DNA from: Thiorhodovibrio frisius
Lineage (GTDB): Bacteria > Pseudomonadota > Gammaproteobacteria > Chromatiales > Chromatiaceae
NCBI RefSeq assembly: GCF_033954835.1
Contig: NZ_CP121471.1
Span: forward strand, 5,353,121 to 5,417,120
Direction of reading: 5' to 3'
DNA: 64,000 bases
Positions 31,115-39,798 of the stretch are shown here, one piece after another (within the stretch, counting starts at the first letter, position 1; every line of letters begins with the position of its first letter). The position numbers and the translations under genes are program-made. The notes beneath the pieces are model-generated. The model did not search any database and had not been told where the DNA came from. It saw nothing but the letters and a program-made list of their open reading frames with translations.

Positions 31115-34100
31115 CCGTTCTCGACTAAGCGAATTTCGTCTTCGGTCAGGCCGTAAAGCTGATAGGTGAGCTGGTTCATTTCTGTTTCGGCGCTGGCGAT
31201 TTCTTTATCCAACTGTTGAATTTCAGTGTCGATTTTCGTGATCTGCTCGTGGATGGCTGGGTTATCGGTCTTGCGGAGCTTGAGTAAGGAGGCGATCAGT
31301 CTCTGGGCGGTGAATTTTGCGGTTACGTTGGTGCGACGGGCTTTTTGCCGCCATTGGGCGGCGATGAAGGCGGCATCCGCTTCGTCGAGAAAAATGCCTT
31401 TGATGACGGCCACGCCGTCGGCAAGGAATTGAAGTTCGCCGAATTCCTCTGCTGCGTCGAGGGTGGCGCCGGGCCGGAGCAGCGCGTCGATGGTTTCCAG
31501 GCGGGCGGCCAGTTTCTTTTCGCGTTCGGCATTGGCCCAGGCGGTTCGTTCCTTGGCTGTCAGGTCCTCCGGGGCTTCTTTCTTCAGCTTGGCCGTCGGT
31601 TTCACGTCGGACCAGAACCAGCTTTCGCCCCGTTTGTCGTCGGCGCACTGGTCGCTGTCCAGGCGCTTGTCGATCATCAATAACAGATCGCGACGGCGGG
31701 TGTGGAGGGTTTGCAGATTCTTGGCCTTTTCGGCGACTTGGGATTTTTGGTCGGGCGTGGCGCTGGGGATCGGTAGCGGGGCGATGAATTGTTTGTTGGC
31801 CGAACGGTAATCGTGCTGGAACGGCTTTGAGATTCGGCGCCAAACAAAGTTTGCGACAGGCGCATTAAGAATGCCACAAAGAAAAAAGAGATCGGATTGA
31901 TCTACAACAATAATTCCATTGACATCAACATTGTCAAGATAAAATCCACCTAGGTTATCTGTGGCAGTGAATAAATTCAATACAAGCCTAGGGACCATCA
32001 ATTTCGGTAACTCTTGCTTATCTAAATTTTTTGGATAATTGTAAGCCCACCAGGAATCATCCTTATCCATTTTCCCCTTTTCGCGATTCCTCAAGTCGTT
32101 TTCACGTTTTTTTAGGTAGTTCCATGCCTTTGGGAAGCTTGATTCCATTTCCATTTGAGAAAAAAGATGTGGTTTCCCATCTCGAATGTCGTAAGGATGC
32201 AGAAGAAAAGTGGTTGTTATTGGCGCTTGGTATCTTTTGGCCTCCGGCCCTGACACCAACGGATGCATAATAGCGTCCTCGATTTCGACCTCGAACGGGG
32301 CCTTTTTCCCTTTCGGTTTATGAAGGTAACGACCAGGGCCGACTTTTTCTAAATGATAGATGTAATCCGCACTGGTCTGAATGCCGACCGTAATTCCTTT
32401 GGCAATTTCATCTAATCGCTGGCAATGGTTGTCCAGTTTTTGATAAAGCGTGCGCTCGAGGTTAGGCATCAGCACCCAACTGTCTTCCGGCGGTAAATTC
32501 TCCAAAGAAATTGCATCACTGATTTCCCGCCATTCCACCCCGGCAATATCCTCCTTTCCGCTCGGCGCGAAAACACATCGCAACGAATCCCGCTCCTGCC
32601 CGGAAAAGAACTGCAAAGCCGTGTAGGTAATGGCTTCATCGAAAACCTGAAAACTCTTGAAATCGACCCAGCGATCAAGTCGCCGGGTGCGCTTTAACTT
32701 TTGGCGCAGTCCCTTGCCGTATTCGTTCACCATCCAGACATTCGGCGCGATATACCCCATTTTCCCGCTGGCGTTCAAAAGCTCCACGCCCTTCTCGATG
32801 AACGGGAGGTACATGTCGAAATTCCCGGTCTGGGTGCTCTCGTATAGTGGCTTGCCGTCTTCGCGTCGCGCCTCCAGCAGGTATTTAGCCACGTCTTCCT
32901 GAATGCGGCGGAAGTGCTGGAGCTTCACATAGGGTGGGTTTCCAATCACGCAGTCGAAGCCTGGTTCGTCTCCTTCGAAAATTTCCGGAAAGGCCGTCTC
33001 CCAGTCGAAGGTATTCACCCGCTCCCGTTCGTCTTCCCCGAACAAATCCTGGTCGATGCCCAACTGGCGGTAAAAATCCGATCCGATCAGGCTGTTGCCG
33101 CAGCGTATGTTCTGGTCGAGCGAGGTCAGCGGTCGATCCGGCAACGCGGTATGGAGCCACAGGGCGAGCCGGGTAATTTCGACTGATTCAGCATTGATGT
33201 CCACGCCATACAGGTTTTTGGAGAGAATTTCCCGCATGGCTTCGTGGGAGTCGAACAGCTGCTTCTGGCGGGTGGTGCGCTCCAGCTCCCGGACGATCCA
33301 CTGCTTTTGCTCATAGAGGTACTTGAAGGCTTGAATCAGAAAGGCGCCGGACCCACAGGACGGATCGACCACTGTCAGCGCATTCAGTCGGTCCTCGTAC
33401 TGCCGAAGCACGTCGATGTATTCGCCCACGGCTTTCACCGCGTCGGTCTTATTGCCTTTTCCGTGGTAGCGCCGGATGCGCTCTTCGTCGATGTCCGCGA
33501 AGCGGTCGAAGCCGAGCGTGGCGCGAATTTCCGCCAGCCGCGCCCCGACCGTTTCCTCCACGATGTAGTGGGTCACCCATTCCGGGGTGTAATAGACGCC
33601 ATCGCGCTTGCGCCGGGTCAGCTCCGTGAGGGACTCCCGCCCTTCGGCTTTGGCCTCCATGTATTCGAGCTCGGTGATGCTCTGCTCAAAAATCCGGCCC
33701 ATGGCGGTTAGGGTCAGGGTTTTCTCGTCGCCTTCGTCCGTTGGCCCGAAGTTGTATTTGGCGGAAAAAAACAGCAGCGTGCGCGGAAACCGCAGCGCCC
33801 GCTCGGTGCTTTGCCCTTGGTTCTTCTCGCAGAAGATGCTGTTGGGCAAGCGCAGCGCGTCCATTTCGGCGTCGGCCTCGAACAAGCCGCCGTTGAATCG
33901 GTTGATCCGCTCCTCCCCAAAGGGGGTCCCGTCGCGCATGGCGGCGAACAAGCGCTTTACCGCGTCCCAAGCGTCCTGGCCGTCCGGGCTATAGAACTTG
34001 CTTTGGGAGATCTCGATCAATAAGTCCCGGAGCACGTTGGTGGGGAAGTTCAGTTCGGCTCCCATGTCCTCGCAGTAAAGGATGAATAGGCACCGATCCA

Positions 34101-34965
34101 AAAACCGCTGGGTGTGGCGCACCAGGCGGCGCCGTCGGCCTTCGGTTTCGTATTGGGGATTCAACTCCCGAAGCGCTCGGTACACTTCCTCTCGGTATGC
34201 TTGGTATTCGAGGTAAAACTCGTTTTCGAGCCCTTGCTCGAAGATGAACTGGTCGTCGAGCAGCTTTTCCAGCGGCGATTTCGCCACTTCGGCCAAGAGC
34301 CATGCGCGAGCGAACATGCGCGCGAAGACAAATCGCTCGAAAGCGGCCGCGCACCCTTCATCGAGCAGGGACAGGCCGGGGTCGCCGTCCGCTGGGCGAA
34401 GCACAAAACGCTGGAACTGCGCCTTGTTGCCGTATCGGTAAAGCCGGAACTCGTTCATGTCCGTCACCAGGCCCCAAGTCGGCAAGATGGCGGATGCACG
34501 GCCCGCGCGTGCCTCGCGTAGATAGTCCATGCACTGATCGACGGGCGAGCGTTGGTTGGTGCGCCCAAGCTGCGGCTTGTCGAGCCCGGAACGGTCGTCC
34601 TTGAATTCGCCGAGGACTTGGGGAATGTCGTCCATGTCCGGGCGACCGAAATAACCCATGGCGATGTCGGCCTTACCGGTTCCACCGCCAGACCCCGCGC
34701 CTTGCACCGCGAATTCTGGCATCAGCGTGTATCCCTGGCCTTTGTCTCCTTCGCCGCTTGCGGAATAGCCCCAGGTTTGCTTGAAAAACAGGTCGATAAA
34801 GGTACTGCCCGCCGCCGTTTCCTTCTGCCAGTCCTTATCGGCCCAGTTCTTCAGTCGGTCCAACAGCGACGGGGCGGCGTCGGACTTCTGGAAAGCCTCG
34901 AAATCCTTGGCCCAGATGGCCCGGAGATAGGCGGTATTGAAGAGGGGCTGGTGGCTTTCATTCAT
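31111..34965 (-). CDS. Type IIG (Eco57I-like) restriction-modification enzyme
   Basis: A 1284-residue single-chain endonuclease-methyltransferase. A PD-(D/E)XK-type nuclease site is suggested near 100-125 (GKADIAMGYFG, then VLGEFKDD). The methyltransferase domain shows GVYYTPEWVTHYIVEETVG, motif I VVDPSCGSGAFLIQAFKYL near 533 and catalytic motif IV CVIGNPPYVKLQHF near 674, typical of N6-adenine methylation. The C-terminal part is a target-recognition region (about 880-1090) and a helical coiled-coil tail ending LTYQLYGLTEDEIRLVENG. All motifs are intact and the length is typical, so it looks functional. No separate specificity, helicase or controller gene is seen. It would act as a barrier to foreign DNA. 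Confidence 0.88.
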   Translation of the reverse strand: MNESHQPLFNTAYLRAIWAKDFEAFQKSDAAPSLLDRLKNWADKDWQKETAAGSTFIDLFFKQTWGYSASGEGDKGQGYTLMPEFAVQGAGSGGGTGKADIAMGYFGRPDMDDIPQVLGEFKDDRSGLDKPQLGRTNQRSPVDQCMDYLREARAGRASAILPTWGLVTDMNEFRLYRYGNKAQFQRFVLRPADGDPGLSLLDEGCAAAFERFVFARMFARAWLLAEVAKSPLEKLLDDQFIFEQGLENEFYLEYQAYREEVYRALRELNPQYETEGRRRRLVRHTQRFLDRCLFILYCEDMGAELNFPTNVLRDLLIEISQSKFYSPDGQDAWDAVKRLFAAMRDGTPFGEERINRFNGGLFEADAEMDALRLPNSIFCEKNQGQSTERALRFPRTLLFFSAKYNFGPTDEGDEKTLTLTAMGRIFEQSITELEYMEAKAEGRESLTELTRRKRDGVYYTPEWVTHYIVEETVGARLAEIRATLGFDRFADIDEERIRRYHGKGNKTDAVKAVGEYIDVLRQYEDRLNALTVVDPSCGSGAFLIQAFKYLYEQKQWIVRELERTTRQKQLFDSHEAMREILSKNLYGVDINAESVEITRLALWLHTALPDRPLTSLDQNIRCGNSLIGSDFYRQLGIDQDLFGEDERERVNTFDWETAFPEIFEGDEPGFDCVIGNPPYVKLQHFRRIQEDVAKYLLEARREDGKPLYESTQTGNFDMYLPFIEKGVELLNASGKMGYIAPNVWMVNEYGKGLRQKLKRTRRLDRWVDFKSFQVFDEAITYTALQFFSGQERDSLRCVFAPSGKEDIAGVEWREISDAISLENLPPEDSWVLMPNLERTLYQKLDNHCQRLDEIAKGITVGIQTSADYIYHLEKVGPGRYLHKPKGKKAPFEVEIEDAIMHPLVSGPEAKRYQAPITTTFLLHPYDIRDGKPHLFSQMEMESSFPKAWNYLKKRENDLRNREKGKMDKDDSWWAYNYPKNLDKQELPKLMVPRLVLNLFTATDNLGGFYLDNVDVNGIIVVDQSDLFFLCGILNAPVANFVWRRISKPFQHDYRSANKQFIAPLPIPSATPDQKSQVAEKAKNLQTLHTRRRDLLLMIDKRLDSDQCADDKRGESWFWSDVKPTAKLKKEAPEDLTAKERTAWANAEREKKLAARLETIDALLRPGATLDAAEEFGELQFLADGVAVIKGIFLDEADAAFIAAQWRQKARRTNVTAKFTAQRLIASLLKLRKTDNPAIHEQITKIDTEIQQLDKEIASAETEMNQLTYQLYGLTEDEIRLVENG

Positions 34966-35028
34966 TGTTTGATGTCCTTTTGCCTCGTCCGAGTGTTGCT
35001 CGGTGCCGCAGGCGACTGAAAGGATCAG

Positions 35029-35223
35029 TCAGCGATTTTGCCGGGTGGGCGAAGGCGCTGGTGAGTTTACAACTCCATCGGCGGTTTGTTCGATCAACGA
35101 CAAGTCACGCAGCGCCGCCACATCCGCGCTCAGGCAGGCGCGATCACCCTGCAATGCGGTCGCCAAGCGCTCGATCAACGCCTCGCCAAGCGCCGATGTC
35201 ACGGATGTCGGCTCGCTTTTCAC
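35029..35223 (-). CDS. Possible small protein, unknown
   Basis: A 64-codon frame with a GTG start, on the same strand as and 64 nt upstream of the R-M gene. The middle (ALGEALIERLATALQGDRAC) reads as an amphipathic helix, and the last 14 residues are Pro/Ser-rich. There is only a weak AGAG upstream and I recognise no family. It could be a real small gene, for example a controller or toxin-antitoxin piece, or a chance frame. Confidence 0.3.
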   Translation of the reverse strand: MKSEPTSVTSALGEALIERLATALQGDRACLSADVAALRDLSLIEQTADGVVNSPAPSPTRQNR

Positions 35224-35261
35224 TCTGTGTTGCTCCGGGCAAACTGATTATAGGAGAGTCA

Positions 35262-35762
35262 TCATTCTCCATCACAACAATCCGCAAGGGCAAGCAACTG
35301 ATCAATGGCCGCGCGCAAGTCTTGATCGTCGATCAATGCCTCGACAAGAGTCACAAAGCGCATGGGAACCAGACCCAGTCCGCGCTCGATCCACAGAGTT
35401 GCCAAGAGCGGTCGCAACACATAGAGGTATTTCTTCAAACCGTGCAGCGTCGCATTGTCCTTGGCCAACAGCGGAAGGGCTTTGCGCAGTTCCCAGCCGT
35501 TGATGTCCAGATCGTCCGTGATGGGGTATTCAATCACCTCGCGACCGGCATGGACGCGCAAATACCAAGGCAGCGGATGGACGCAAAGAAACCGCACGTC
35601 GAAGTCGCTGTCCGGCGAGGCAAAGCCCCAGGCGCGGCTACCGGATTCGCAGGCAAGGAGGATATGAACCTGATGATCCTGTTCGATGGCTGTCAGCCGG
35701 TTTTCGATCTCGGCACGGCGATGATCAACTGCGGAAGCGGATGGAGGTTCGGGAATGTGCAT
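35262..35762 (-). CDS. Nucleotidyltransferase-domain protein, internally shortened
   Basis: A 166-residue member of the DNA polymerase beta-like nucleotidyltransferase superfamily (YcgL type). The active-site block ESGSRAWGFASPDSDFDVRF near 39-58 is intact, with the GS and DxD residues. The next block, DLDINGWELRKALPLLAKDN, is also normal. At about residue 108, ATLHG passes directly into LKKYLYVLRPLLATLWIERG, whereas relatives I recall have some 50-60 more residues between these blocks and are about 250 long. An in-frame internal deletion is likely, so it may be inactive. The region just upstream is the decayed methyltransferase duplicate. Confidence 0.65.
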   Translation of the reverse strand: MHIPEPPSASAVDHRRAEIENRLTAIEQDHQVHILLACESGSRAWGFASPDSDFDVRFLCVHPLPWYLRVHAGREVIEYPITDDLDINGWELRKALPLLAKDNATLHGLKKYLYVLRPLLATLWIERGLGLVPMRFVTLVEALIDDQDLRAAIDQLLALADCCDGE

Positions 35763-35827
35763 ATCAGTCTGGCGATTGTGAGCTTCATCTTCCTCAGGCT
35801 CGGCCTGGACCCATTTATTTCATTTCT

Positions 35828-36070
35828 TTGATCGTTCGTGACTGTAACGAGTTGATCCAGCCCTGCTTGTGCTGCGCGCTCGGCGATCGCGCGGGTAAAA
35901 GGCTCTGAAATATCCACGGCATAGACTCGCCCCGTCGGCCCCACCGACTGCGCGAACAACAGACTGAACAAGCCGCTGCCCGCACCGACATCCGCCACCG
36001 CCTGACCGGGCTTGAGCGCCAGCGCCGCGAGGATTAATGGATGTTCTCCTGCTATTTCCGTAAGCTTCAT
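35828..36070 (-). pseudogene. Decayed duplicate of the methyltransferase gene
   Basis: A 207-nt piece (35829-36035) is about 97% identical to 27732-27938 and in the same orientation. Just upstream, an 18-nt block (aatggatgttctcctgct, 36036-36053) is also found at 28180-28197. There it is separated from the long block by about 240 nt, here it is directly adjacent, so this copy has lost the signal-peptide region. The other end stops at the nucleotidyltransferase promoter region. The open frame from 36070 reads MKLTEIAGEHPLILAALALK, covers motif I and then diverges after VTVTNDQ, so it cannot fold as a methyltransferase. Confidence 0.85.
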
Positions 36071-36154
36071 GGGCTACAGACCTGAGCTGGCCTGACCAGA
36101 CCAAGCCGGCCAACACAACCGCTGTTTCACTCTAATGACTTCCCCGGGGCGCCT

Positions 36155-36745
36155 ATGCCACTTCATACCGGCAGACTCCTGCTGACACCAGAAGACCCCT
36201 TGAAAGCACCACCGGCGGAACCTCTGCGTAGCGCCCTGATGCAGGCCGCTTTCCTCGGCACCCCGCTCTCATTGGCAGGCTGCGCGCCAGACACCGCCGC
36301 CTTCGCCCTGGGAGACCGATTCTTCGACTTTGTCGGCTTTACCGGATGCGCGGTTCAGCTCGATGGCCTGCCAGATACTGCCGGCACCATCAGCGTTGGG
36401 GGCTGCCACCTCCGCCTCAATCCGGCCAGTGCGCAGCCCCGCTTTCTGCACGGACGCAATACCCGCCCGCCGCGCTGCCCGGCCTGCGGCAAGAGCTTGC
36501 ACCAGTGGTCGAAACAGATGGCATCCTGGTCTTGGCCCGAGCACAGCGCACTCGCCTGCCCGGCCTGCTCAAAGGTCAGCGATGCCTGGCACTGGGATTG
36601 GCGCGGCCGAGCAGGCTTTGCCCGTCTGACCCTCGGCATCGAGGAAGTGTTCCCCGGCGAGGCCACACCTCTGCCAGGACTCTTCGCATTACTCGAGCAA
36701 GCGAGCGACGGACTCTCCTGGCACTGGTTTGTCGTGCAGGACTAA
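36155..36745 (+). CDS. Zinc-ribbon-containing protein, unknown function
   Basis: A 196-residue soluble protein. Two CPxC pairs, RCPACGKSLHQWSKQ near 107 and ACPACSKVSDAWHWDW near 134, look like a structural zinc site. An N-terminal region with TGCAVQLDGLPD and VGGCHLRL adds two more cysteines, and the tail is rich in aromatic residues (GLSWHWFVVQ). I recognise no named family. The stop overlaps the convergent EEP gene's stop by four bases. It begins 84 nt after the decayed methyltransferase copy and has the codon use of the core genome, so it marks the end of the accessory block. Confidence 0.65.
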   Translation: MPLHTGRLLLTPEDPLKAPPAEPLRSALMQAAFLGTPLSLAGCAPDTAAFALGDRFFDFVGFTGCAVQLDGLPDTAGTISVGGCHLRLNPASAQPRFLHGRNTRPPRCPACGKSLHQWSKQMASWSWPEHSALACPACSKVSDAWHWDWRGRAGFARLTLGIEEVFPGEATPLPGLFALLEQASDGLSWHWFVVQD

Positions 36746-37536
36746 ATCACACCTGGGCCAGGCAGTGGCTCCACCACAGGCTCGCAAGGCTCAATCCCTG
36801 AGGGCAGGCGAATATCCATGCTGATCGGCAGATGATCAGAGAGCGCATAGTCCACAACTTGCGCGTTCAGGATCTCAATATTGGCAGAGACCAGGATGTG
36901 GTCGAGGTTGTGCATCGGCCGCCAACTGGGGAAGGTTTTGCGCTCGCAGTCCAGACCATGCCAGCCGGCACGATCAACCAGGGCGCGCAGAGCACCCGAG
37001 CCGCAACCGCTGTTGAAATCCCCCATGAGCACCGCACAGGAGTATTGGCCGGTTAGCTCGCGCAAAAACTCGAGCTGGCGCCGCCGCGCCCGCGCGCCCA
37101 GCGCCAAATGCACCACGCAGACCGCGAGCAATCCACCGCCGCTGGTCTGGAACTCGCTGAGCAGCACGCCGCGCCCAGGCAGGCCAGGGAGCTTGTGATC
37201 CCGGATCATCTTGGGCCGCAGACGGCTCAGCACGCCGTTGCTGTGCTGAGCCAGGGTGCCAAGATCGCGATTGATCTGGCGATACCAGTGCGGATAGCCG
37301 GAGATCCGGGCAAGATATTCCGTCTGGTCAACAAAGGCGCTGCGCAGACTGCCGGCGTCCACTTCTTGCAATCCGACCACGTCATAACCGCCGAGCATCT
37401 CGCTAATGCGCGAGAGATTGGTCATGCGCGCCCGATGCGGCAGCAGATGCTTCCAGCTATTGGCGAAATAATCCCGGTAGCGCACCGATGCGATGCCAGC
37501 CTGGATGTTGTAGCTCAGCAGTCGCAGGCGATCCAT
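36742..37536 (-). CDS. Endonuclease/exonuclease/phosphatase-family hydrolase
   Basis: A 264-residue cytosolic protein of the EEP superfamily (DNase I / exonuclease III fold). Active-site marks in order are LLSYNIQAG (Asn), VVGLQEVDAG (Glu), VVHLALGARARRRQL (His region), VLMGDFNSG (Asp/Asn) and LDHILVS then LSDHLPISMDI (Asp-His). All catalytic positions are present, so it should be an active metal-dependent phosphodiesterase or phosphatase. Whether it cuts nucleic acid, phospholipid or a small phosphoester cannot be told. It lies downstream of the cytochrome c4 gene, separated by a hairpin. Confidence 0.85.
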   Translation of the reverse strand: MDRLRLLSYNIQAGIASVRYRDYFANSWKHLLPHRARMTNLSRISEMLGGYDVVGLQEVDAGSLRSAFVDQTEYLARISGYPHWYRQINRDLGTLAQHSNGVLSRLRPKMIRDHKLPGLPGRGVLLSEFQTSGGGLLAVCVVHLALGARARRRQLEFLRELTGQYSCAVLMGDFNSGCGSGALRALVDRAGWHGLDCERKTFPSWRPMHNLDHILVSANIEILNAQVVDYALSDHLPISMDIRLPSGIEPCEPVVEPLPGPGVI

Positions 37537-37587
37537 GGCAGCGCACTCGAGATAGAACCGCGTGAGGCACCCTGATCACGCGCAAAG

Positions 37588-37614
37588 CCACTGCCGGCGC
37601 GGGGCCGACAGTGG
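37588..37614 (-). terminator. Hairpin downstream of the cytochrome c4 gene
   Basis: A GC-rich inverted repeat (ccactgccggc ... gccgacagtgg) with a stem of about 10 pairs and one mismatch, 48 nt after the cytochrome c4 stop. No long U run follows on the minus strand, so it may be a weak or Rho-assisted terminator or an mRNA-stabilising hairpin. Confidence 0.4.
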
Positions 37615-37661
37615 GGATAAGGGACAGCGGATAGAGGGCAGGAGACGAAAGGCTGCCGGCT

Positions 37662-38300
37662 CTACTGGTGCAGACCAGAGATGTATTGCGCGACCGCAGC
37701 GATTTCCTCATCCGTCATGCGAGCGGCAACACCGCGCATCATGCCATTGGGGTCGTTCGCGCGCTCCATCTTGCGGAACAGCTTGAGCGTCTGGTCAATG
37801 TACTCCGGATACTGACCGGCAAGACGCGGAAACTTTGACAGATTGGTTCCCATGCCCGAGGGGCCGTGGCAGCCTGAACAAGCGGGCACGCCGCTTTTGG
37901 GATTTCCGGCACGGTAGATTTTCTCGCCCAGCTCGACCTGATCGGCAGCGGCAACGCCTCCGGACTGCGGCAGGCTCGAGTAGTAAGCCGCAACATTGCG
38001 CATGTCCTCGTCGGTCAATGGCATGGCCATCGGCGACATTTGCACATTGTAGCGATCATTATTCTTGAAGTTATTGAGCTGCTTGTAAATATAGTTGGGA
38101 TGCTGACCGGCAAGCTTGGGCCAGATTGGCTGAGCCGCCATGCCATTACCATCCAAACCGTGGCAGGCATGACAAATCTGGCCTGCCTTCTCTTTACCCT
38201 TTTCGGCGTTGCCGGTGATGATGCCAGCGGAGGTGCCCGCTTGCAAAGAGGTCGCGGCCAGACCCGCAACCAGGACGCCTGTCATCAGGACTCGCTTCAT
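37662..38300 (-). CDS. Cytochrome c4 (di-haem, periplasmic)
   Basis: A 212-residue exported protein with two similar cytochrome c domains. The signal peptide is MKRVLMTGVLVAGLAATSLQ, then AG. Haem sites are CHACHGLDGNG near 43 and CSGCHGPSGMGTN near 140, with methionine ligands in MSPMAMPLTDEDM and NGMMRGVAARMTDEE. Each domain has the WPKLAGQHPNYIY / FPRLAGQYPEYID repeat diagnostic of c4. It shuttles electrons from the bc1 complex to terminal oxidases. The start ATG at 38300 fits the signal peptide; two upstream in-frame codons are possible. The copper-delivery genes for oxidase assembly lie just upstream on the same strand. Confidence 0.93.
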   Translation of the reverse strand: MKRVLMTGVLVAGLAATSLQAGTSAGIITGNAEKGKEKAGQICHACHGLDGNGMAAQPIWPKLAGQHPNYIYKQLNNFKNNDRYNVQMSPMAMPLTDEDMRNVAAYYSSLPQSGGVAAADQVELGEKIYRAGNPKSGVPACSGCHGPSGMGTNLSKFPRLAGQYPEYIDQTLKLFRKMERANDPNGMMRGVAARMTDEEIAAVAQYISGLHQ

Positions 38301-38588
38301 AATGCCTACCATTTGATTGATTCTGGTTTTGCCGTGCCGAATGATGCGCATGTCAAGCGCTCACATCTGCCAGCACGACCGGAAAAACCCGGCATGTATA
38401 GCAGAATCTGACGCCTCGGGCAATCCGAAGCGCTCAAACCCCACCATCGCAGCCCATTGCCCAGCGTGCGCAAAACGCCGAGCCAATGGTGGCGAAACCT
38501 AGCCGGAACTCACCAAGGACTAACAACACTTGGGCGCCATCGCGCGTGCAGTATCGCGGAATATCTCACAAGGGCGCGTCGCGAAAGC

Positions 38589-39143
38589 TCAATCCTCAGG
38601 CAAAGCCTGGTCCGCGCGATGACCGTGCATGCCCATCTGCCCCATGATGCTGCGGGTCTCGGCAGTCAGAGCCAGCGTGGCTCCGTTGTCGAACGACAAG
38701 CGCAGATCGACCGGATCTCCCGCAGCCAGTGGCTGTGTCAGACCAATGAGCATCAGGTGCAGACCACCGGGCTGTAAAATCACCTCGCCCTTTGCCGGCA
38801 AGTCAATGCGCTCGACGCGGCGCATTTTCATCATACCGTCTTCCTGCACATGGGTATGCAACTCCACCACGCTCGCCACCGAACTGGAGGCATCAACCAA
38901 CGCCAGTGCCTCTGCGGTTGGGTTGATGATCCGCATGAAGGCCGCACTGTTGGGCTGCCCCGGTGGCACGGCGCGCGCATAGGCATCCTGCACCAGCGGC
39001 ATCGGCGCCGCTGCAACAGCCGCATCAGCGGCAAAGGCCATTGGCGCAGCAGCAGCGGCGAGCAGCCACAGCGCCCCGATCAGCACTGGCGAAAAGGCAT
39101 ATCTCGTACTCGGGCAATGAAAACAATCAGTGATTTTTGACAT
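38589..39143 (-). CDS. Periplasmic copper chaperone, PCu(A)C family
   Basis: A 184-residue exported protein that binds Cu(I) and delivers it to the CuA site of cytochrome oxidase. A signal/anchor segment (VLIGALWLLAAAAAPMAFA) precedes the domain, whose start reads VQDAYARAVPPGQPNSAAFM. The copper ligands are in VVELHTHVQEDGMMKMRRV and GGLHLMLIGL, the HX10MX21HXM pattern. The C-terminus carries extra histidines (MGMHGHRADQ). The ATG at 39143 overlaps the end of the SCO gene by 17 nt, so the two are probably translationally coupled. Confidence 0.9.
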   Translation of the reverse strand: MSKITDCFHCPSTRYAFSPVLIGALWLLAAAAAPMAFAADAAVAAAPMPLVQDAYARAVPPGQPNSAAFMRIINPTAEALALVDASSSVASVVELHTHVQEDGMMKMRRVERIDLPAKGEVILQPGGLHLMLIGLTQPLAAGDPVDLRLSFDNGATLALTAETRSIMGQMGMHGHRADQALPED

Positions 39144-39798
39144 GGGTGTTATCCAACAAGGTGGGTTCAAGGCCAGTGTCCGCTAGGTAGCGACGCAGGG
39201 TGGCAACCAGTTCCGCAGATGGAGTCGCATGCCCAAGGGTTTCGCGCAGACTGCCCCGGGCGTCAATCAGGTAGGTTGAGGCTGAGTGGTCGATCAAGTA
39301 GCCCATGGCAGAGCCTGGGTCTTCGCTGCGGCGGTAGACTGCGCCATAGCGCCCGGTGAGGGCGCGCAATTGGGCATCGCTGCCAGTCAATCCGACGATG
39401 TCTGGATGGAAGTATTCAACATACTGCTTGAGACGCGCCGGATCATCGCGCTGCGGATCAACGCTGACAAAAAGCACCTGCACGCGCGCGCGCTCCGCGG
39501 GTGTCAGCTCGCGCAGCGCCATGGCGATCAAGGCAAGATTGGTCGGGCAGACATCCGGACAGGCGGTATAGCCAAAGTAAAGCAAGACCAGATTGCCGCG
39601 AAAATCGGCAAGGCTCACCGCCCCGGTGGCGGATTGCAGAACAAAATCGCCCCCAGGTGGCGAATCAGTCCCTGCATCGAGCAGAGCATGCGCGGGGGCT
39701 TGCGGCTGCCAGCCAAACCACAGCCAAGCGAGCAAGATTGCCAGGCCCAGCGCGGCAACCGGCAGCAACCAGGCGGACAGACGCAAGCGCTCAGGCAT
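39127..39798 (-). CDS. SCO1/SenC family copper-binding assembly protein
   Basis: A 223-residue membrane-anchored thioredoxin-fold protein. One N-terminal transmembrane segment (WLLPVAALGLAILLAWLWFG) is followed by the domain with YFGYTACPDVCPTNLALIA (Cu-binding CXXXC) and the distal histidine in LIDHSASTYLIDARG. SCO proteins reduce or load copper into CuA of cytochrome c oxidase, working with PCu(A)C, whose gene follows. The ATG at 39798 overlaps the end of the carbonic anhydrase gene; a TTG three codons earlier is less likely. Confidence 0.92.
   Translation of the reverse strand: MPERLRLSAWLLPVAALGLAILLAWLWFGWQPQAPAHALLDAGTDSPPGGDFVLQSATGAVSLADFRGNLVLLYFGYTACPDVCPTNLALIAMALRELTPAERARVQVLFVSVDPQRDDPARLKQYVEYFHPDIVGLTGSDAQLRALTGRYGAVYRRSEDPGSAMGYLIDHSASTYLIDARGSLRETLGHATPSAELVATLRRYLADTGLEPTLLDNTHVKNH

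Noticed and set aside
38440..38495. Inverted ccaccat/atggtgg pair upstream of cytochrome c4
   Set aside because: The arms are seven bases with a loop over 30 nt, too weak to call a terminator or operator.
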